Assembly (NCBI RefSeq): GCF_003590095.1
Contig: NC_039491.1
Location: 434,001-498,000 of the forward strand
Direction: 5' to 3'
Source: Trichoplusia ni
Taxonomy: Eukaryota > Arthropoda > Insecta > Lepidoptera > Noctuidae
Length of the DNA stretch: 64,000 nucleotides
Shown: positions 60,011 to 64,000 of the stretch, piece by piece
Numbering within the stretch: the first letter of the stretch is position 1
How the letters are laid out: each line of letters opens with the position of its first letter
Notes under the pieces: model-generated
The model's input: only the letters and a program-made list of their open reading frames with translations
Databases searched by the model: none
What the model was told of the DNA's origin: nothing
Program-made: the position numbers and the translations under genes

Positions 60011-63000
60011 AGTGTTTTCTATCGTTAACTTCAGGTTTACAGAGAAAAAAATAGAAAACCCTACATAGGTGAAACAACATTGCTATTGTTGATTCGGCAC
60101 GTATATTAATTATTAAATCATTTTTTTAAGTAACATACGAAATCAGTATTTCAATTTTGAAAGTATGATGTGTTTAGTACAGTAGACTGATAGATACACA
60201 CACATGCACACTCACTAACTACCTACTCATCGTTAAATTGTAACTCCCTTAGAATTAAAAAAAATAGCAAACCACTTCCATCTCCCTATTTAATATTTTT
60301 GTATTCCGATTCACAAAGTTTACAGTGACAAGTGTCCCGGACTAAATACTCAAGAGACATTTAAATCTAACTCAAGCTTTCTTTGAGTGTACCTAGCGAC
60401 CGTTGTAGAGCGAAAAACTTTTTGTAATTGATGTTATTAATGTTATTCCTCTGCCGTCTGTTTACTTCGCTTAGTTTGCAGTTTACACCGCCAACTGCTC
60501 TAAAAGATAAGATAATTTTAATTTGTTGGTATGCTCTTGAGAATAGGTTATTTATTGTCCTGTAACATGAGTACTGTCATTTTGGAAGTTGTTTCTTTTT
60601 AGGTATGTTCTGATATTGGGAAATGTTGACCTTTGTCTCACTTAGCATTTTTTCATTGTATTTTTGATATGTTTTGAGATAAGCCTTGATGTAAAAAGCG
60701 TAACTTTCTACAGATCCAAATTCTGGTGAAATTTTGATGGGATTATCGTATGACATTAGAATCTTGTTTATCAACAAAAAAAAAACAAAACTCAGTGTCA
60801 GGTCAATCCAGTAGTCAGATGTGTTTCTACGTGAAATATCAATATTAATGGCAATAGAAAATCTATTGCTCATCGGTCACCGGTGAACGACGCAGCGCTT
60901 AAGGGCTTAGCTGACCGTGCCAAATGGAAGTGGCTATGGATGGCCGATCTCGTCGAAATCTGAAATAATTTATTTGGATTTCTGATCTTCCATATTCTAA
61001 TTTTTACTGCACTTTGCAATCATATTGATTCTTAAGCAATTTATCATATTATTCTGCACCTATGTGAACACACTTTATGTGAATCAAAACAAACAATTTT
61101 TATACTTCGTTAAATAGTATTTTACGTCCAAAAAACTTTTTATAAAACGATACGATTTTTATCATTAGCAGTTTGAAATTTATTGAGGCAATTCGTTTTT
61201 CGATTGAACAAACATGATCTTTGGATAATCTTTTTTCATTTTACAGGGTCTCTAAATTTATGGCCATCTGATGCTAAAGAATATTATGTCTTAATTTAAA
61301 GTGTGATAAGGATATTTGCACAGATAAGAACAAAGATTTTAGATAAATTATTGAAATTTTATATTAAATTCTATTTATTATTTACAGAAATAAATTACAA
61401 TTTACATACAAGTACAAAAATATTTCCACTTCCATCCCTAATGCAATTTCCCCATAAAGGGATAAAAGACTCACGTAACTTCAGTGGAAACCAGCTGCAC
61501 TTAAACGTTTGTGCATTAACTTAAAGAATAAGCTTTCGAACCGAGCGAACTCCATCAAAGTCAGCTCCCAAGATTAGTTCAGACAAGCATGTGTGAGAAA
61601 CGCTGACTGTTCCAACATTATACGAAATCGAACAATCAATGTTCCTTTCCAGTCTATCGACATTTTAAATGTAAATACGGTTTTCTGTAACATCTGAATT
61701 GTATTTTGCTGTTAGTTAAAATTCTTATTCTAAGCACAAGCCTTTATGGCCATTTCATAATGTATCTATCTCGATAGATCATCAAATATGCCAGATATAT
61801 AAAGTAACATATTCCATCGTTACATGCTACTTAAACAGTTAACATTCGCTACAAATTCTGATCACGACCACTTAAAGCCTACGTAATATCGCCGAAAGTA
61901 TAAATTGATATACCGGCATAATTCGAAACCGCTGGAACACGTGCGTCGTATATTATCACAAGTCGAACGAAACAGAACTTCCATGCAAAGTTGTGAACGT
62001 TGTAAAAAACTCGCCGTCAAAGCTTGCCAACAACATCGAAGTACAAATCCTATAGAAAACACAAAACAACACAGAAGTCTGAGTTACGTGGCGTAAAGTA
62101 TGTCTCTTGGGACATCCGCGAACAAAACTCTAAAATCGCGTCGATATCTTTGAGCAAAAACAAACTGGCGGTCAGGGCGGGAGTTGTCATGGAGCAGCGC
62201 AGTCAGCGAGAAATGGAGTAACCCATTTTAAACTAGAATGAATTGCACGTCGTGGACTGCAGGTTCGCTGGAATGCTGCCCACTGACAATACGAGACACA
62301 CCGCTAAGGAGATCAGGCAGCTTGTCAATGTAATTATAGCTAATTAATTTCCAATACCGTGAAATATAATAATTTTCCGAATGATTGTCGAAAAGCTTCA
62401 TTGGTAGTGTCTTTTTTAACATAAGAAAATTGTTTAATTTGATTTAACGCTTTAGCCATACATTTTTTCAGTTAAGGTAAAAAAGCTTTTCAGTTTCATT
62501 AATAACTGGATCTATGGGGGCCCATTTATGAAAGCGTGAATTTATCCGCTGGTAATGAATTGAAAAGCTTTGCCACCGCCCAAACGCGGGAGACGTAGCA
62601 AATCGGTTCAAGTTTAGTTAATCAGAGTCTGACACTTCCTCTCCTGAAAAAGTGGGATACCCTGAGTCTATGAGGATTCCACTGCTATACCAAAACCAAC
62701 TTGAACATCACTCAAAATTTTCAGTTCGTCTATCTTAGCTAGACAAACGCCAGACCAGTGTGTATAAAGCAAAGCGGCGGCAGACACGCCCCGGTAACTG
62801 GGCACAAACTACCGCACCAATATTGACTTTTGCTTCTTAAAACTTCCTCATTGTGTCCCTAATTACAATATTTTATTCAGACTACCACTGTCGGATTACA
62901 TTCGCAGATTCAGCGATAAAAATAACTAGAAAACGAGATTTTCGGATTTTACATATAGTGATAACCGGTTGTAACCACTTCTAACTGGATTACATCTGGC

Positions 63001-64000
63001 ATCGGACGCAACTGTTTTACTGTTGTTATACAATTTGCACCCAATTTAAACTTTGCCCGTTTTCGAGTAATCAACGCTTTGGAAGTAATTAGAATATAAT
63101 TATATATTCAAACACATGAATAACTTCATATTAAAATACTTCGTGAATGTTTTTAGAATGTTATTGTTGTTACTGTCAAATAAAATTTTAACACGACCTG
63201 ATTATTTTTTATTCATGCATTTTTATTTTTTATTTTATAGCATTAATTATGAGCAAATGAAATATTTGTAGGTTCATGCTAATTTCAAAAACTGGTTGCA
63301 CATGTACTATTTTACTAAGTTTTCAATAGAATTATCACCAGAATATACTAGGAACGTTTCCACTTAAAATTCAGAAGATTTTCACATTTTAAATGATAGA
63401 ATAATAGCGAGGAAAACGCTAAGTATTTGGCTTCTTGGGATGTGAATGTATTTTTTGCTTGTCACTGTAAGTTCATAGCCCGAGATTTATGACTTTAAAA
63501 GCATTGAGATGAGAAAAAAGTATTCTTCTCGCGTTGGACATTTTTGCATAAAAGTATTTTAAGTATATTATGGAAGTTACTTTTAAGTAACTGCTTGAAT
63601 TTTGAATACATTGAAATTGATTTTTAACATCAACGTACACCTTTGTATTTGCTTCAATATTTAAATTTTGTAAATAATAATAACAAAAACACAATATCAC
63701 CATCCGATTGACCAATCTGGGACAAATCACCGACCAATTTAAATAACCGATGGTAAGATTATTAAAAAAACATTAGACAGGTATTTTTGTATATTTGGGA
63801 ACACCAAAAATTTTAAAAGATAAAAAGCAAAGTATAGGAGGAAGCTTGGGTTGTAACGATTTCGTAAAATTTATACACAATCGTGAAATCCACCAGAAGT
63901 TCCATACAATATAATTTTATCAATTTATATTGAGTATCCATTATTATCAATTGCACTACAAGACGGAAACTGAAAAAGAAATTGTGATCATCCCTATCCG
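60011..64000. other. Intergenic or unassigned; one CpG-containing island
   Basis: A 98-codon minus-strand frame (60577-60873) has no recognised family. 61860-62280 is comparatively CpG-rich, with frames open in several phases, typical of a leader exon or regulatory island; no product is recognisable. 62625-62700 shares a repeat block with 25785-25860. 62820-64000 is AT-rich with nothing recognised. Confidence 0.3.

Noticed and set aside
1..64000. CRISPR array, bacterial operon or phage region
   Set aside because: Introns, SINEs, Helitrons and hAT ends show this is an insect nuclear genome; no regularly spaced repeats were seen.

Overview
The window looks like AT-rich nuclear DNA from a moth or butterfly. 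Evidence: GT-AG introns of 70-343 nt, tRNA-headed SINEs, several short non-autonomous Helitron-like elements, and interspersed repeats with the look of lepidopteran families. Assignment to Lepidoptera rests on recognising these repeats and the one well-supported gene; nothing here fixes the species. There is no sign of bacterial or viral organisation (no operons, no dense coding).

One protein gene is complete and well supported. It is on the + strand at 16238-20861, with a 5' leader splice acceptor at 16175 and 3' UTR to about 21.7-22.0 kb. Four coding exons splice in phase into a 1376-residue single-pass membrane protein: signal peptide, LRRNT cap, about 42 leucine-rich repeats (almost all in one 3.1-kb exon), LRRCT cap, one fibronectin type III domain, a transmembrane helix and a 50-residue tail. 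The N-terminal cap and following residues resemble insect Artichoke (Atk). Its start codon is overlapped by a 57-codon ORF in another frame.

A second, partial gene is possible at 38702-38850 (+): an exon with an ideal start context, a hydrophobic type II signal-anchor and a canonical donor. Its remaining exons could not be assigned with confidence and may lie beyond the window.

Most of the rest is intergenic or intronic DNA carrying transposon debris. Region by region: 0.5-0.9 kb is a CpG-containing segment ending in a strong donor (possible leader exon); 2.8-3.1 kb a Helitron-like element; 7.0-8.6 kb a 1.55-kb non-autonomous hAT element with a perfect 8-bp target duplication and a Helitron nested in it; 10.1 kb a LINE C-terminal coding scrap; 12.8-13.3 kb a SINE cluster; 16.2-22.0 kb the LRR gene; 29.9-32.2 kb a Helitron and other repeats; 35-37 kb two more Helitrons and a near-perfect 309-bp tandem duplication; 38.0-39.0 kb a SINE, the candidate exon and a perfect 20-bp hairpin; 44-64 kb further SINEs, Helitron ends and repeat copies with CpG-rich islands that may be regulatory. 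One repeat family ('GGGTTCC', both orientations, about eight copies) explains several of the short open frames.

No tRNA, rRNA, CRISPR or recognisable conserved microRNA gene was found. No undescribed defence or metabolic system is evident. The items most worth checking are the candidate signal-anchor exon, the overlapping frame at the LRR gene start, the 309-bp duplication with an open frame, and six perfect TGACGTCA sites.
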